A stretch of DNA of 64,000 nucleotides. It comes from Hemileia vastatrix (Eukaryota > Basidiomycota > Pucciniomycetes > Pucciniales > Zaghouaniaceae). Positions 21,967-33,469 of the stretch are shown here, in pieces; the stretch's first letter is position 1; every line of letters begins with the position of its first letter. The stretch covers positions 24,236,501 to 24,300,500 of the forward strand of contig JASXTE010000015.1 in assembly GCA_030280995.1 (NCBI GenBank). The letters run 5' to 3'. Below the pieces are notes generated by a model. That model did not search any database. It worked only from the letters and a program-made list of their open reading frames with translations, and was not told the DNA's origin. The position numbers were made by a program, and so were the translations under genes.

Positions 21967-23199
21967 GTGGTGAATTCTAACTTCCCTCATCACATAAGCC
22001 TTCCACCAACAACTATGAAACACCTCTCTACCAAAAATCTACTTCACTCAACTATGAATGCTATTGCTTTACTTTTAGTTCTTTACTATAAAACAGACTC
22101 TGATTTGGAAGATGCTTTAGCCTATATGTCTTTTCTTTCCAAAAAGTGTTACATAAACCCAAGGGGGCCAAATCTTCATCATGATTCCAGATATGATCTC
22201 CACTTCATTCTCAACATTCCTCAACTAAACTTCACTAAAATATTTCAAACTTCTCCCAATTCTTTCTTCAAACTTTATCAACTCATCTCCAAAAATCTTA
22301 TATTTCATAACAATTCTCAAAATAAACAGTGTGATCCTGCTATTCAACTTTCTGTTGCACTATGTTGCTTTGGCTCAAATGGAAATTTTGCTGCTGTAAA
22401 ACATTTAGAAAATATCTTTACCATAGGATATGGGATGGTGATATTATACACCAAGCGCTGTATGATTGCCATCCTTTCCCTCAAGTCTCAAACACTTGCT
22501 TGGCCAACTCCACAACAGCGACTTGAATTCTCTCAAGTAATGCAAGCTGAAGGTTACTCTGGATGTGTAGGATTTGTTGATGGCACAACTATACCTTTGA
22601 GTCAAAAGCCTGCTTATTATGGCAACCATTATTTGATTGCAAAAAAAGTTTTCTTCAAAATGTTCTCCAATTTCACATTCTCATAAAATGACTTTTTACC
22701 TTCTTTCTAGATACTCTATTGCCATTCAGCTTATATGAAATCTCAACAAAAAATTTATTGCTTTTCATAGTGGCTTCCCTGGCTCATGTCATGACTCTTC
22801 CGTCTTCCAAAGAATGAGGATTTCTCAAAGTCCTGACTCATACTTTGACAAATCTCAGTACCTCCTTGAAGACTCTGCATATGCAAGTGGAAAGTTCATT
22901 ATACCTGCTTTCTGTGGTACAACTTTAGAAAATGGCCCCAAAAACACCTTTAATTATCACCTTGCCCAATCTAGAGTACAGATTGAACATGCTATTGGAA
23001 TTTTAAAGGGAAGATTTTCTTGTCTCTGGGAACTCAGAATCTAATTTCAAAAAAAATGGAAATAAAAACTGCAAATCATTGGATAATAACTTGTGTTATA
23101 CTCCACAATATCCTAGCTGATTTAAAGGATGATTGGAATGATCTTTATGAAGAAGAGGATCCTGAACTAGCACCAGCTCTCACTTCCCTTGAATCATAA
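21967..23199 (+). pseudogene. Har-2 transposase, nearly complete but broken
   Basis: It is related to the Har-1 transposase but clearly a different family. Exon 1 (about 21967-22649) includes CFGSNGNFAAVKHLENIF and GCVGFVDGTTIPLSQK. An intron at the conserved position ends TTCTTTCTAG near 22710. Exon 2 has GSCHDSSVFQRM, then RVQIEHAIGILKGRF and a helical tail ending at TAA 23197-23199. Defects are a stop shortly after the intron (LI then TGA, about 22736) and a frameshift near 23040. All three catalytic acidic residues are still visible. Confidence 0.85.
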
Positions 23200-23745
23200 A
23201 ACATTCATTCAACCGGCATATGCTCTGTCATTATGCCTATTACTCTCCAACATTTCTCTTCACCACCCTTTTAAATTATTTTTTTGTACTCTCCCAATTT
23301 TCAAGTTCCTTGTTTTTTTCACTTGTGTTATTTTAATGTTCCATGTTTTATTCACTTGTGTTGGTCATTTTTTTTGCATAACCACAATTTTTAATTTGCT
23401 GTCAATTTTCTTTTTTGGATGTCTCATTTGTTTCATTTCATCAGCTCAACATGAAATCACATATTTTCTGCAATTTCATAATTTTTCACTGTCTCATTTT
23501 TTTATTCATCCCTCATATCCATTTCCTCCTCTCCTCAAAAATCCCTCAAATATTTTCAATTCTTCTATTTTCTCATCTCATCTCTCCAGGTAAGTCATTT
23601 TTTTCTTGCTAATAATTTATCTTTTATATTTTTTTTGTCCTTTTTTTTTCTTTTTTTTTGTCCTGTAAGTGCTTTTTCTTGCTTTTCAAGTTTAGACTAT
23701 TTTTTTTGTTTTACCTTTTTTATCTTTTTTTATCTTTTTTTTCAC

Positions 23746-24235
23746 CCTCCATCATCCCCCTTTCCCCCCTCCTTGTCTGCCTCCATACCCCCCTTTCTCC
23801 CCTTCTTGGCCACCTCAACTCCCCCCTCTTTACCCCCCCTTTACCCCCTCAAACCTACCTCAAACCCCTCCACAAACCCACCAGTGCCTACTTATCAAAT
23901 TTTTACCAATTTGATAAGATGGCTGTAGGGGGTATGTGGAGGGGTTTGAGGCGGGTTTTAGGGGGTAAGAGGGGCCTTGAGGGGGCCAAGGAGGGGGTGA
24001 AGGGGGTGTTTTGAGGCAGGCAAGGAGGGGTTAAAGGGGGGGTAACAGGAGGTTAAAGGAGGACTAAAGGGGGTGGTTTGAGGAAGATAAGTAGGGGTTA
24101 AAGGGGGAGTTTGAGGCGGGTAAGTAAATTTTAAAGGGGGTTAAAGGGGGTGTTTTGAGCTGGGCAAGGAGGGGTTAGAGGGGGGGTTGAGGCGGGCAAG
24201 GAAGGGTTAAAGGGGGGACTTTTTGGGGGGCATTT
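23746..24235. repeat. GC-rich palindrome plus G-rich minisatellite
   Basis: A C-rich arm (23746-23880) is followed by a G-rich arm (23915-24100), partly reverse-complementary to it. The centre is a perfect 10-bp hairpin CTTATCAAAT/ATTTGATAAG (about 23890-23917). The G-rich side continues as loose tandem GGTTAAAGGGGG-like units to 24235. Such G-runs could form quadruplexes. The frames across it are not genes. Confidence 0.8.
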
Positions 24236-24239
24236 TGAA

Positions 24240-24900
24240 GTAAGAAAAAAATATTAATCTCTGATATTTAATTTTTTTTACAGGATTTTTTTTCTTTCCC
24301 TTAGTTTCTGGAAATTTCCCCCTGTTTCCAAAATAAATCAGGTAATTTATTTTTTTTATTTGTGTTTGTTTTTTCAAATAATTAATTATTCTGAAATTTA
24401 CTGAATTCAATTTTTTTTTATTTTAATAAATTGGATTGAAGGACATCAAGTGGTATTTCCAATAGCAGGTAAGTAATTTTATTTATTTATTTATTTTTCA
24501 ATTAAATTTATTGAATTTATTTTAATTTTTTTTTGATTTACTCTTTTTTTTTTTTTGGTGATTTTGTTTGTTTTTTAAAGAACTTAATCTGGTATTTCAA
24601 AAACCATTCCGGATTTTATTTTGATTTTTATTTTTTTACAATTTATTTAACAATTTTTTTTTTTTTTTAGAAAATTCTTTCTAGGATATTACCTGGTATT
24701 TCAATCATAATTCTGGTTTTTATTTTGAATTTTTATTTTATTCAAAATTTTTTACAGATTTTTTTGCTTTTTTTTGTTTTTTTTTACCAAAAAAAAAAAA
24801 ATTCTTTTCAATTATTTTACTGTTAATTTTTTATTGTTGGGTTTTTTTAATATATTTATTTTTTTATATTTATTTTTTTTGTTTTATAAAATTTTTTTCC
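24240..24900 (+). other. T-rich stretch with several short exon-like islands
   Basis: T-rich segments ending in TTTTACAG, TTTAAAG, TTTTTTTAG and TTTTTTCCAG alternate with 25-45-bp islands that share a TGGTATTTC word. This could be decayed small exons of the TET/JBP-like gene or of Har-2. No frame can be supported. Confidence 0.3.
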
Positions 24901-25015
24901 AGGATGTTAATATGGAAATTTAACTCACTCATCTTCATTATCATTAATTTCTTCTGAAGCATCTTTATCCTCTCTTTCTTCCTTGTCTTCAAAACTTGAA
25001 AGCTCCAAGAATAAC

Positions 25016-26172
25016 TGTCAGCCAGGCTGTCCCAGGAGCCAAGTAATAAACATACAATTTTATTGGAGTTAATAAATGACATAATAATTGCAGCTTATGT
25101 ATATAAATTAAATTTATATTACATAATAAATTATATTAAAATATTATTTTATAATTAAAATAGATTTTATACTAATTTTATTATCATATAAATTAAGTAT
25201 ACATTAAAATAATTATTATATTCCATATAAAGAGGTGTTATATGTATTTAATGAATAATTAATTAATTACATGTTGATAATATAATTATATCTTATTAAA
25301 TTATCTTATATTGTAATTACATTAATTTTTAAATTTAAATATATAATTGAACCCTTTTCATATTCAAAATTATCCACAATTATTGACGTTGTTTTTGACC
25401 CTTATTTGTGATGAATATTAAATGCATTATAATAATTATTATAATAAATTTAAATTCTAAATTTGGTTCAGTAGAAAAATTAATTACTTTTTTCAACTAG
25501 TTATTACATATTCAAAACAATTTATTAATTTTCTACAGACTAACACTAAAATTGATTACAATATTTTGTTGCGTCAAAACATTCCATTTGCTTCACTTAA
25601 AAAATCTATAAAAAATATTGTTATACTTAATTTGATTACTTTTTCACATGGTTCTCATTTCTCAGAGTTGTTTAATTACTCACTATATTACTTAAATGAT
25701 TTGGGAAATGGTGGCTTGAAAATTGGTTTCTTAATTGGGATTTTAATTACTTGTTTCATCTTTTTCTCTCCATTGTTATGTTTCAATTATTTTCTTTTAT
25801 CTTTTTGTTTCATCCTATTATTACTTTTTATATACTCAGTGGTAGTGCCTCATTGGTCCCTTTGCCTATAAAAAGCCTTGTGTTATTTCATTTATGATAA
25901 TCACTTACTACTCAAACATATTTTTAATTATACTACAAAATACATTTTATTTACTACTATTTAAATTGCGCTTCTGCCTATTTAAGTAATACAATAAATT
26001 ATTAAAGGTTTTAATAAGAATACTTTAGTATTAACAGTTGATAATTAAGCAGAGAGAATAAAACAGTACTTACTTTATTGACCACATTGATCCCCATTCA
26101 GTTTCTGTTAAAAGTCTTTTTATTTTTACTATTAAAGTCCTTTTTTACCTTCTTCTAGACGACCGGCCGACA
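25016..26172 (+). mobile_element. Solo LTR, family 1, 1157 bp, target duplication ATAAC
   Basis: It starts TGTCAGCCAGGCT and ends ACCGGCCGACA. ATAAC at 25011-25015 is repeated exactly at 26173-26177. If LTR and one ATAAC are removed, the Ser-rich frame of the TET/JBP-like relic reads straight through the join, so the LTR entered that coding sequence. Confidence 0.92.
25865..25877 (+). promoter_or_regulatory. Candidate LTR TATA box
   Basis: CCTATAAAAAGCC is in the conserved position of the family 1 LTR. Confidence 0.5.
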
Positions 26173-26185
26173 ATAACCATCAAAT

Positions 26186-26330
26186 ATATTCAACTTCTTC
26201 TTTTTTATCTCTACTTTCTTCTATCTCTTCCATGTCCTTCAATTCTATTCTTTCAATATATTCAACTTCTTCTTATGTATCTATACTTTCTTTTATCTCT
26301 TCAATGTCCTTCAATTCTATTCCTTCTCCC
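26186..26330 (+). repeat. Tandem duplication of about 73 bp in the Ser-rich region
   Basis: The segment from ATATATTCAACTTCTTCTT to CTTCAATTCTATTC is repeated once with few changes. It encodes a doubled Ser/Ile-rich block in the TET/JBP-like relic. Confidence 0.75.
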
Positions 26331-27651
26331 AATCAATCTGAGCTTTTCTTACCAGAAAATAAAAAGCAGAAAATCATGGAGCCAGCTAAAGAATCAAGCA
26401 GTTCAAAGAAAAATTTTTATCAAAATAGAAAATTGATTAGGATGAAGACAAAGATTTTTTGCAAAACATTCTTTGGACATTTGGATGATCTCAAATTTTT
26501 TAAGACTTCAATATCAAATCTTAAGAAATTCTTTTTTACAAAAATATCAAAAACATTACAGAAGGCGGTATAGATCTCATTGTTGAAGTTGTCAATAGCG
26601 GATACAAATCTTAATTCATCTTAGAAGTTCATTCATTTAATGGGAAAAAGGATGAATTTTTTGCCAGCTTTCTGATTTAATTTTTACTTTCTATCAAATG
26701 GCTTTGGTTCAACAACTCTTATCAAATCAAAATCTGATTTCTGGTGTCATGAAAGTTTTTGTTTGGCAACCAGGATATGATAAAGGAGTTTTGTTTTGGT
26801 GTGTAAATATTTTTTTATTATAAGTAATTTTTAATTTTGTCATATATTTTAGGAATTTATTCTTTATTGAAAAATTTGAAACCGGAGAAAATGGAAGAAG
26901 ATTTGAAACAATGGAATTCTTTGGGATCATTTAATATTTTCTTGTAAAATTGATTTAAAAAATTATGTATTCAAGCTTTTCAAAAAAACCATCATCTTGC
27001 TTTATAATCTGGTTTACCAAATTGGTCTGATCCTGAATGGGAAGAAGCAATAAATTCTTATGTTTTTTGTTCAAATGTTATCATCACTTATAAAGGATTC
27101 TACAATAATGTTCATCTAGATAAACATGATAAGAATTGTCTAAAATTTGGAAATTTCTCTTATCTTAATCCAGAGACTGGTGTTCCTATTTCATAACCTT
27201 CTTCTTCTGGGTGACATGGCCTTTATTTTCCTGACCATAAATGTATTATTGATTTTGGTAGTGCCAATGGAATAGTTGACACTATATGGAATTCTTCTTA
27301 ACATCAGCATCAAACAACTAAAGCACCTCCAACTTTAGTTTCATTTCAAGAATTTACCCATTTTGGCTGTTCATTCCAAATAAATGAAGGTCTTATTGAT
27401 TGTATTAATAATCAAAAAAAAATTAGATAAAAAAATTGTTGTTAGTAGATCTGTCAAGTATGGTAACTAAAATATTATAAAATTTTTTGTATCATTAAAT
27501 ATTTTATTCCATTTTTTTTCTTTTTTTTCTCATTTATTAAATTAAATTATTTTATTTTATTTTTTATCTTTTTTAATTTTTTTAAATTTTCCTTTTTATT
27601 TTCATATTTTTCAATTTTATATTTCCTTTTAATTTTTTTTTTCAATTAATT

Positions 27652-27997
27652 TTGGATTTGTCTCTTCTAATTATTTTTTAAAGTTACATCAAGATAGATT
27701 ACTGGTTTTATATAATGGTGCATCTGGCCTTAGTTCATTCTACTGGCCATTATATAAAATAGGAAAATTTGATTGGGACTGGTGAAAATAATTGGTTGAA
27801 GAAATTTTCATTTTTAATTTTTTTTATTTAATTTTGGATTTGTCTCTTCCAATTATTTTTTAAAGCTACATCAAGATAGATTACTGGTTTTATATATTGG
27901 TGCATCTGGCTTTAGGTCTTTCTACTGGCTATCATATAAAATAGGAAAACTTGATTGGGACTGGTAAAAATAATTGGTTGTAGAAATTTTCAATTTT
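27652..27997 (+). repeat. Tandem duplication of about 175 bp downstream of the TET/JBP relic
   Basis: Both copies carry TTTGGATTTGTCTCTTC, a TTTTTTAAAG acceptor-like site and TACATCAAGATAGATTACTGG. Each looks like a short exon (HQDRLLVLY) with its intron, so an exon of the adjacent relic may have been duplicated. Confidence 0.7.
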
Positions 27998-28135
27998 CAA
28001 TTTATTTTCCATTTGATTTCTTTGATTCAATAAATTGCAGGGGGGGTTTTGCCAAATTTTCATATCAGACTTTAAAAAAATAATTAGTACAGTAGTCTTT
28101 TATCAGCTGGTGATGTCCATCAATGTGATTTCAAT

Positions 28136-28468
28136 TAATAAATATTTTTTTGTGGGCTTTATTACTTGGATTCATTGACTCTAAAAGTTCTCTAGATATG
28201 ATTTCTTCTTCTTCAATAGATTCTAGTTCATCTATAATTTGCATGAATTGTTTTGTCATGTTATTGAAGATGAGTTTGTATGAGTTGAAGTGTGAAATGG
28301 ATGTGTGCTAGTAGTTATTGAATGAGTTACACGGTTGCTGAATATTTTTTAACGCATGTTTAGTTAAAGAATTTGCATACGGCTGATGAATATTGCAATT
28401 AAATAACAAATGGCGCCAGTAAAATGCATATAGCTACTGAATATTTGCTGAAACGGCTGCGGATGCTC
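28136..28468 (-). mobile_element. End of a further Harbinger-type element (fragment)
   Basis: The minus strand at the right edge reads GAGCATCCGCAGCCG, an end sequence style known for PIF/Harbinger-like elements, and it is bordered by TTA (28469-28471), the usual target for that superfamily. A short acidic frame starts MTKQFMQIIDELESIEEEE at 28260, like the start of some transposase genes. The rest of the element is missing. Confidence 0.4.
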
Positions 28469-28471
28469 TTA

Positions 28472-29104
28472 GGATGTGACTACCGAAATGGGTACGGAAT
28501 TATTTTCACAGCCCAAAATAACCAATTCATTTGTTTGAGGCTATAAGCGATCTGACCTGTTCATCCGTCATCACTTGGTTTCTCTGGCCCTATTCAGAGC
28601 TTTAATTTGATGCCATCTTAATGTAAATGATGCAAACACAATAATTTTATATATTTTTCTGGCCTAATGACATTTTAACATGAAACAGTCAGCTTCTACT
28701 CGCTTTAATCTATTTCATCATTGTCCTTGTAACTAGATATATTTAAATTGGGCATTAATTTAATGATAGACATATATCGCATTGTAGCAGGAGAAGGAGA
28801 TCTTCTATCTCTGACTCCTTATTAATTTTCACCAAACCATTTTAAATCTAGTGTCCTCCTCTAAGATACCTGAGTGCCATTTCTCACACTTGAAACACAT
28901 AAAAAAATAAATAAAATCGTACTTTTGAATAAATTAGACATGAAAACAGGTGAGTCGGTTTCATGCAGCGAAAGATAGAAAGTATATTCAGGCAAATTGC
29001 AGAAGGTATATGCAAGACAAAGGAAGGTAAAATAAATTGAAAATAACAATAATAAATCTATATAAAAGTAAATATAATATAAGAATATTAAATCTACCTG
29101 TTGC
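28472..29104. other. Intergenic; 3' side of the pacC-like gene
   Basis: No coding signal. Composition here is less AT-extreme than the surrounding repeats, which fits single-copy DNA and the pacC 3' untranslated region. Confidence 0.5.
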
Positions 29105-30564
29105 CTAGATGGCACCGGGTATTGCGGTATAGGATATGTTGTGGTTTGAAGGAGAGCAGGGTATATTTTGATGATCGATTGGAGTGTAAAAAAATGATGA
29201 TTGCAATGGGAAATCCAGTTCGGTAGAAGAGATATCTGAAAGGAGAGAGAAGGCATCCTTGTGAGTTAAAGTATTAAAAATAATTTGTTTTAATGAATTA
29301 AGAAAAAAAAAATACCAAATTGTGGATTTGCATTAAATGATGGTTCAAGCGCGTTTCCCAAATGACTAGTAAGAAATTGACAAAAATTAGAGTCCTCGCC
29401 AACTAGCCCAGCTACTTCGTCAATGATGGGTGCTAAGCCTAAACTATCTTCTCCAGGATACGTAAGTGAATAATGATTATCGGGGAGTAGTGTGGATAAT
29501 TGAGAAGAATGAAAATCATCTTGAATTGGTAGAGATTGTTGATTATTAGACCAAGTATCATAAGAATGTACTTGAGAAAGTCTTTGTGATTCAATCATTT
29601 GAGTTTGGGTATCATAATTTGAGTTTCCAATGGTGAAATTTTGGGGAAACAAAGATGAATTTTCCACGAGCCATGAATTCATATCATTTAAATCTGGTTT
29701 AGATCCAAACAACGTATTAGTTGGTAAAGAAGATGTTCTGTATACTTCTTGCATCCCTTCAAAACCATCAGCTACAGGGTAAAGAAAACTATCTGGCTGG
29801 CTTGCTCGCCGAAAATAAGGTTGATGAGAAGAAGAAGAACTAGATAAAGAGGGTCCAGAGCTCTCGTACGATAAAGGTTGGTAATCATGCGAATAGCTGA
29901 AAGACATAGCTTGAGGAATCGTCAAGGGAGATAAATCTATGTGGTTGGTAAAACCATCAAGTTGGGTTCGAGATTTGATATTTTCTTCCGAACGATAGCC
30001 AGTTTTTTTTAAATAATCTGGCCTTTCATAGGGAGATGGCTTAGGATTTGCTGCCGAGAGAGAATGCCCTCGAAGGCCTCGAGAATTTTTTGAACTTGTG
30101 TGTTGGATAAAAGACTGGTGAGGGACACTGAAGGATCGAGAGTGATCATCTTTCTTAGGCTCAAATGGATATGGTATCTGTAAATCTCTGTAAATAACGG
30201 CTCTTGAACGAGAATGAGCTTGATGGTGTTCCGCTGTGTGGGTAATTTCATGCTTTCTCAAATCGTAAGATCTTTTGAATGTTTTTTCGCAAATCTGAAG
30301 CGACGAAGGTTAATCACAATCAAAGAAAATTAAAATTAGCTCGTTGACCGACTCTTTTAGTTGTATGTTTCAGCACAGAAGAAGTAGCTTACTCCACAGA
30401 CATTTGTTTGGAGTGGACAATGGACTGTTTTTAAAGAAAGCATATTTTTGAAATGAGTCAAAATTTTCATAGAGTGTTTCCTTATTGATCTTTAATAGGG
30501 GAATTAAAAATTTGTAGGAAAATTTAGTTACCCATCATATGAGATGTCATGTCTTTTTTTTGAA

Positions 30565-30595
<31 letters not shown>

Positions 30596-31090
30596 ATAAG
30601 TACAGCATCAGCATTATCCTCTGGTGTAATCCCCTCGGCAAAAAAAGGAAAAAGAAAAATCTCAAGAAAGGGTTTGACTTACGATCTCTTTTAGCTGCAC
30701 GATGCTTACAGCCCTAATAAAAATGATACAAAACCAGACGTTTAAATTTAAATTCTGTTTTACGCATTTTAATAACAATCAAACTGAAAAAAATAAAAAG
30801 GAGTTACCTCCCAACGGCAAATCAAGCTTAAATTTCCATGTCGTTTCCTGCCGACATGAACATCGCAGAGATGGTTGAACAACTCCTACAAAAAAGAATG
30901 GATGAAAAAATTGTTAAAATACGATCAGTATTGATTCCTTGCTGTACTTTTATTATATTTTTTTCTCCTCGACTTATGATTTATACCACATTTTTGGTTT
31001 GAACATAAAAAAATATGTCATGTCACTTACCTCTGCTCCATTAAACGTAGCGCCGCATGCTGGGGCACCCCATTTACATGTTAACTGCAT
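29105..31090 (-). CDS. PacC/Rim101-type C2H2 zinc-finger transcription factor, seven exons
   Basis: Exons are 31090-31031, 30885-30808, 30713-30683, 30552-30532, 30424-30393, 30294-29316 and 29235-29105; all introns are GT-AG and the sum is 1332 nt (443 residues plus TAG). Three fingers follow in PacC order: CKWGAPACGATF...NHLCDVHVGRK (finger 1), CRWEGCKHRAAKRDHMTSH (finger 2), and VCGICEKTFKRSYDLRKHEITH (finger 3). The Ser/Gln-rich remainder has no clear domain. PacC/Rim101 proteins control responses to ambient pH from the nucleus. Odd points: exons of 31, 21 and 32 nt; two extra residues in finger 1; a diverged VHCPLQTNVC linker where PacC usually has VHVPLKPHKC; no YPxL/I motif of the kind bound by PalA/Rim20; and almost nothing before finger 1. 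An upstream exon is possible. The exon chain is my splice reading, supported by frame and homology. Confidence 0.85.
30569..30595. repeat. (AT)n microsatellite in a pacC-like intron
   Basis: An alternating AT tract of about 27 bp lies in the intron between exons 3 and 4. Confidence 0.9.
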
Positions 31091-32531
31091 TCTTATAGAT
31101 GAATTTTAATATTATTGTTAATATTAATATAATTAAGCCGAAAAAATAAATATTAAGGTAGAAGTCTAGCTATATTTGTTTTTGTATCAAGAAGGGATCG
31201 CAGTCAATAAATTTGCTTGTCGGATATGAGTTAAACCAAATGAAAGAAAAAAAGTTTTGCGAAACATTATTCTCGTACCTTTAAAATATTACAATTTGAA
31301 AGTAAAAAAAAAATGAAATTTTTTGTTGTCTTGAATTAATCAAAAACTCACGGTGAGTTTTGAAAGATACGGGCGAAAAAAATAGTAGGGAAAAAAGTTA
31401 AGTACAAAAGAGAATTATGAGGAACAAACAAATTCTTTATTTAAGAGACAAAATATATGTATTTTTTTTTCTTCCTTTTATTTTTTGTGAAAGATCCCCA
31501 AGCGATTGATAACCAGCAACGAGTTGGGTAGTCAGTTTTTTATTTAGTTAATTGGTTAGCTGGGTAGAAAGACAGATGGGTAAAACTGGCTTGCAGCTCA
31601 CTATTAGTAAAAACCAAGTGAGAACAAAATGATATAAACAATTTATATCTATATAGATATATCATCTTAACCCAAACTATAAAAAAAAGCCACGGTATGT
31701 CAAGTTAATCAATTTTTCATCTTCATATTGTCACTTATGACGGTGACGGCAAAATCGAAAGTACTGGAAAAGTGATAGTAGTGATAATAATTAAATTTCA
31801 AACAATACTATTTTTTTTGTGGTTACAAGGCTTATATTCTTAACTCCTAAGCCTTTAATGAGTCCTTTTCTCTTCATCTCTTTCTTTCTTTCTCTCTATG
31901 AATACACGTAACTATTTATTTTGAGGGAGAAGAATAAATTGTAAATTAAATTGACCAGCGATTTCCTTTATTTTTGGTTTTAATTTTTACAATTTAAAGA
32001 AAAATTCGAATATCTTTGGTAATGTAATGTAATATAGAAAATAAATAGGTTATAACAAACTTCAACAACGAAAATAAGTTTAACATTTGTCTTCTCAGTA
32101 TACATGTAAACCTGCGTGTATAAGCTCAAGTTAGCTTCATTTACTTTAGTGTGTTTTCAAAGTTAATAATTACCAAAAAAAAAAAAGCAAGACAACCAGA
32201 TAGATAGTTTCATTCAAATTCTCCCATATTTCACCTGGTTTCTCGAATCAAGCTAACCTAGTTATTACACAGTCTGAGATGATTTTCCGGCACAGTTATC
32301 AGACATCTTCATTGATTTCGACTTCCGAAATAAGTTCTCATGAGGTGGTAAAAAAAGGAGATTTCATGACTGAATTTTCAAAAATGTCATCATAGGTAAT
32401 GTGAGGTCATACACGAGTAAGGTAAAAAGAAAAATATCACTCCCATGGAAAAAAAAAATTAGAAAAGAAGTGTGCTCTGATAAGAAAATGTGTCCGGGGA
32501 TTTGAGTTGAACATCATTTTAGTCAAGATAT
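31091..32531. other. Upstream region of the pacC-like gene, no gene seen
   Basis: AT-rich DNA without an ORF of interest on either strand. It should contain the promoter and 5' leader of the minus-strand pacC-like gene, perhaps with a further 5' exon. Confidence 0.5.
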
Positions 32532-32637
32532 GGTTAAGTTGGAGTCAATGACGCTGAATTGAAATCATTGTTGCATCCTGTCCCTGGTTAAGTTGGAGTC
32601 AATGACGCTGAATTGAAATCATTGTTGCATCCTGTCC
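32532..32637. repeat. Perfect tandem duplication, 54-bp unit
   Basis: GGTTAAGTTGGAGTCAATGA... (32532-32585) is repeated at 32586-32637 with no change visible. Confidence 0.9.
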
Positions 32638-32738
32638 CGCAACAACCAGTCGAACACACACATCACACCACGTGCAAAAACGCGTGGAATAAGGGTAAGT
32701 TTTTCTGAGTAATCTAAACCCACGAATAAAATCCGTTA

Positions 32739-32931
32739 CAGCCAAATTCAAAACGGTTGGTGTAGTTTTGCAAAAAGAATCAAAACATTTAGACAGAATG
32801 CTTGACATTTGACTGAGAAACTGGCAAAATTTTGGTGAAGGGAGGTTACGTTTTCTGTCAAATGTCAATTTAGCAGACCAAAAGTTTTGAATTTTTTAGT
32901 AAAACTGCACCAACCGTTTCGAATATGGCTG
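32739..32931. mobile_element. Foldback MITE, 193 bp, TA target (Tc1/mariner type)
   Basis: Ends CAGCCAAATTCAAAACGGTTGG and its near-complement (GGCTG last) form inverted repeats of about 52 bp, and both sides border TA. A second inner inverted pair TTGACATTTGAC/GTCAAATGTCAA makes most of the element self-complementary. No coding content. Confidence 0.8.
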
Positions 32932-32933
32932 TA

Positions 32934-33467
32934 GTAATTTTCAAAAGTACAAGTAACAAGTTGGCAGTGCGTGCGAAACTTTGTCACGTTCGTGTTTCGA
33001 GTGGCAATGTCCCGCACGCAGAACGAGGCATGATGTCTTGTAATGAAGCGGGACTGCGTGACATGAGCTCCTGCACTTTGTCACGTTTCATTGGGGGACA
33101 TTGTCACCTGAAATGAAAACGTGCCACAGTTTTGCCCGCAGTGTGTAGTCCACAATCCATAATCAACATTGAATACTTCCATTTCTAATCCTAACATCAG
33201 CCCTTTTGCACTCCTTTTTCCCGAATTTCACTATCCTCATCTACCCTCCTCCTCCATTCAAGTATCAAGACACACAGATTACTCCAAACTCGCATATAAC
33301 AAAGATTATTGTGGCCTACACGTTGAAAGATGATTAAGTTTGGGAGGGAAAGTTATGAAATAAAGTTGTTGAGAGCAGAGATGCAAGTGTTGGATGTCAA
33401 CAACTTCTCATCTGTAGTTTTCAGAGTTGAAAATGAAAAAAATAACTGTGAGACTAGCTGATACAGC
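32934..33467. other. Non-coding spacer between MITE and Tc1 element
   Basis: The first 190 bp are relatively GC-rich and repeat ACTTTGTCACGTT (about 32970 and 33077). No supportable gene. Confidence 0.5.
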
Positions 33468-33469
33468 TA

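Larger units (their letters stand above)
21638..24240 (+). mobile_element. Second PIF/Harbinger family, Har-2 (right end not found)
   Basis: A left end GGGGTATCAAAGTTGACC preceded by TAATA leads into a transposase pseudogene (21967-23199). A pyrimidine-rich then purine-rich GC palindrome follows (23746-24235), the same layout as the middle of Har-1. I found no matching right terminal repeat up to 28 kb, so the end given is only where Harbinger-like sequence stops. Confidence 0.55.
24900..27430 (+). pseudogene. TET/JBP-like 2OG-Fe(II) dioxygenase gene, broken
   Basis: A Ser-rich N-terminus (about 24917-25015, continuing at 26178 to 26340) is interrupted by a solo LTR. Frames then run through MALVQQLLSNQNLISG (26700), an intron ending ATATTTTAG (about 26852), and IYSLLKNLKPEKMEEDLKQW. 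The core region reads NVHLDKHDKN (an HxD iron-binding pair at 27113-27121), FGNFSYLNPETGVP, HGLYFPDHKC, IIDFGSANGIVDTIWN and HQHQT (candidate distal His, about 27302-27310). This order fits fungal TET/JBP proteins, which oxidise 5-methylcytosine and are expanded in basidiomycetes, often linked to transposons. Three in-frame stops lie between 27196 and 27301. The family call is by pattern, not alignment. Confidence 0.6.

Noticed and set aside
23189..24014. Phe/Pro-rich plus-strand frames after the Har-2 transposase
   Set aside because: T-rich and C-rich simple sequence; no motif, and frames overlap the palindrome.
28500..28860. Possible small nucleolar RNA or other ncRNA in the less AT-rich spacer
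   Set aside because: Box-like words are present by chance only; no paired C/D or H/ACA arrangement could be supported.
32599..32868. 89-residue minus-strand frame
   Set aside because: It crosses the 54-bp duplication and the foldback MITE, so it is a by-product of repeats.
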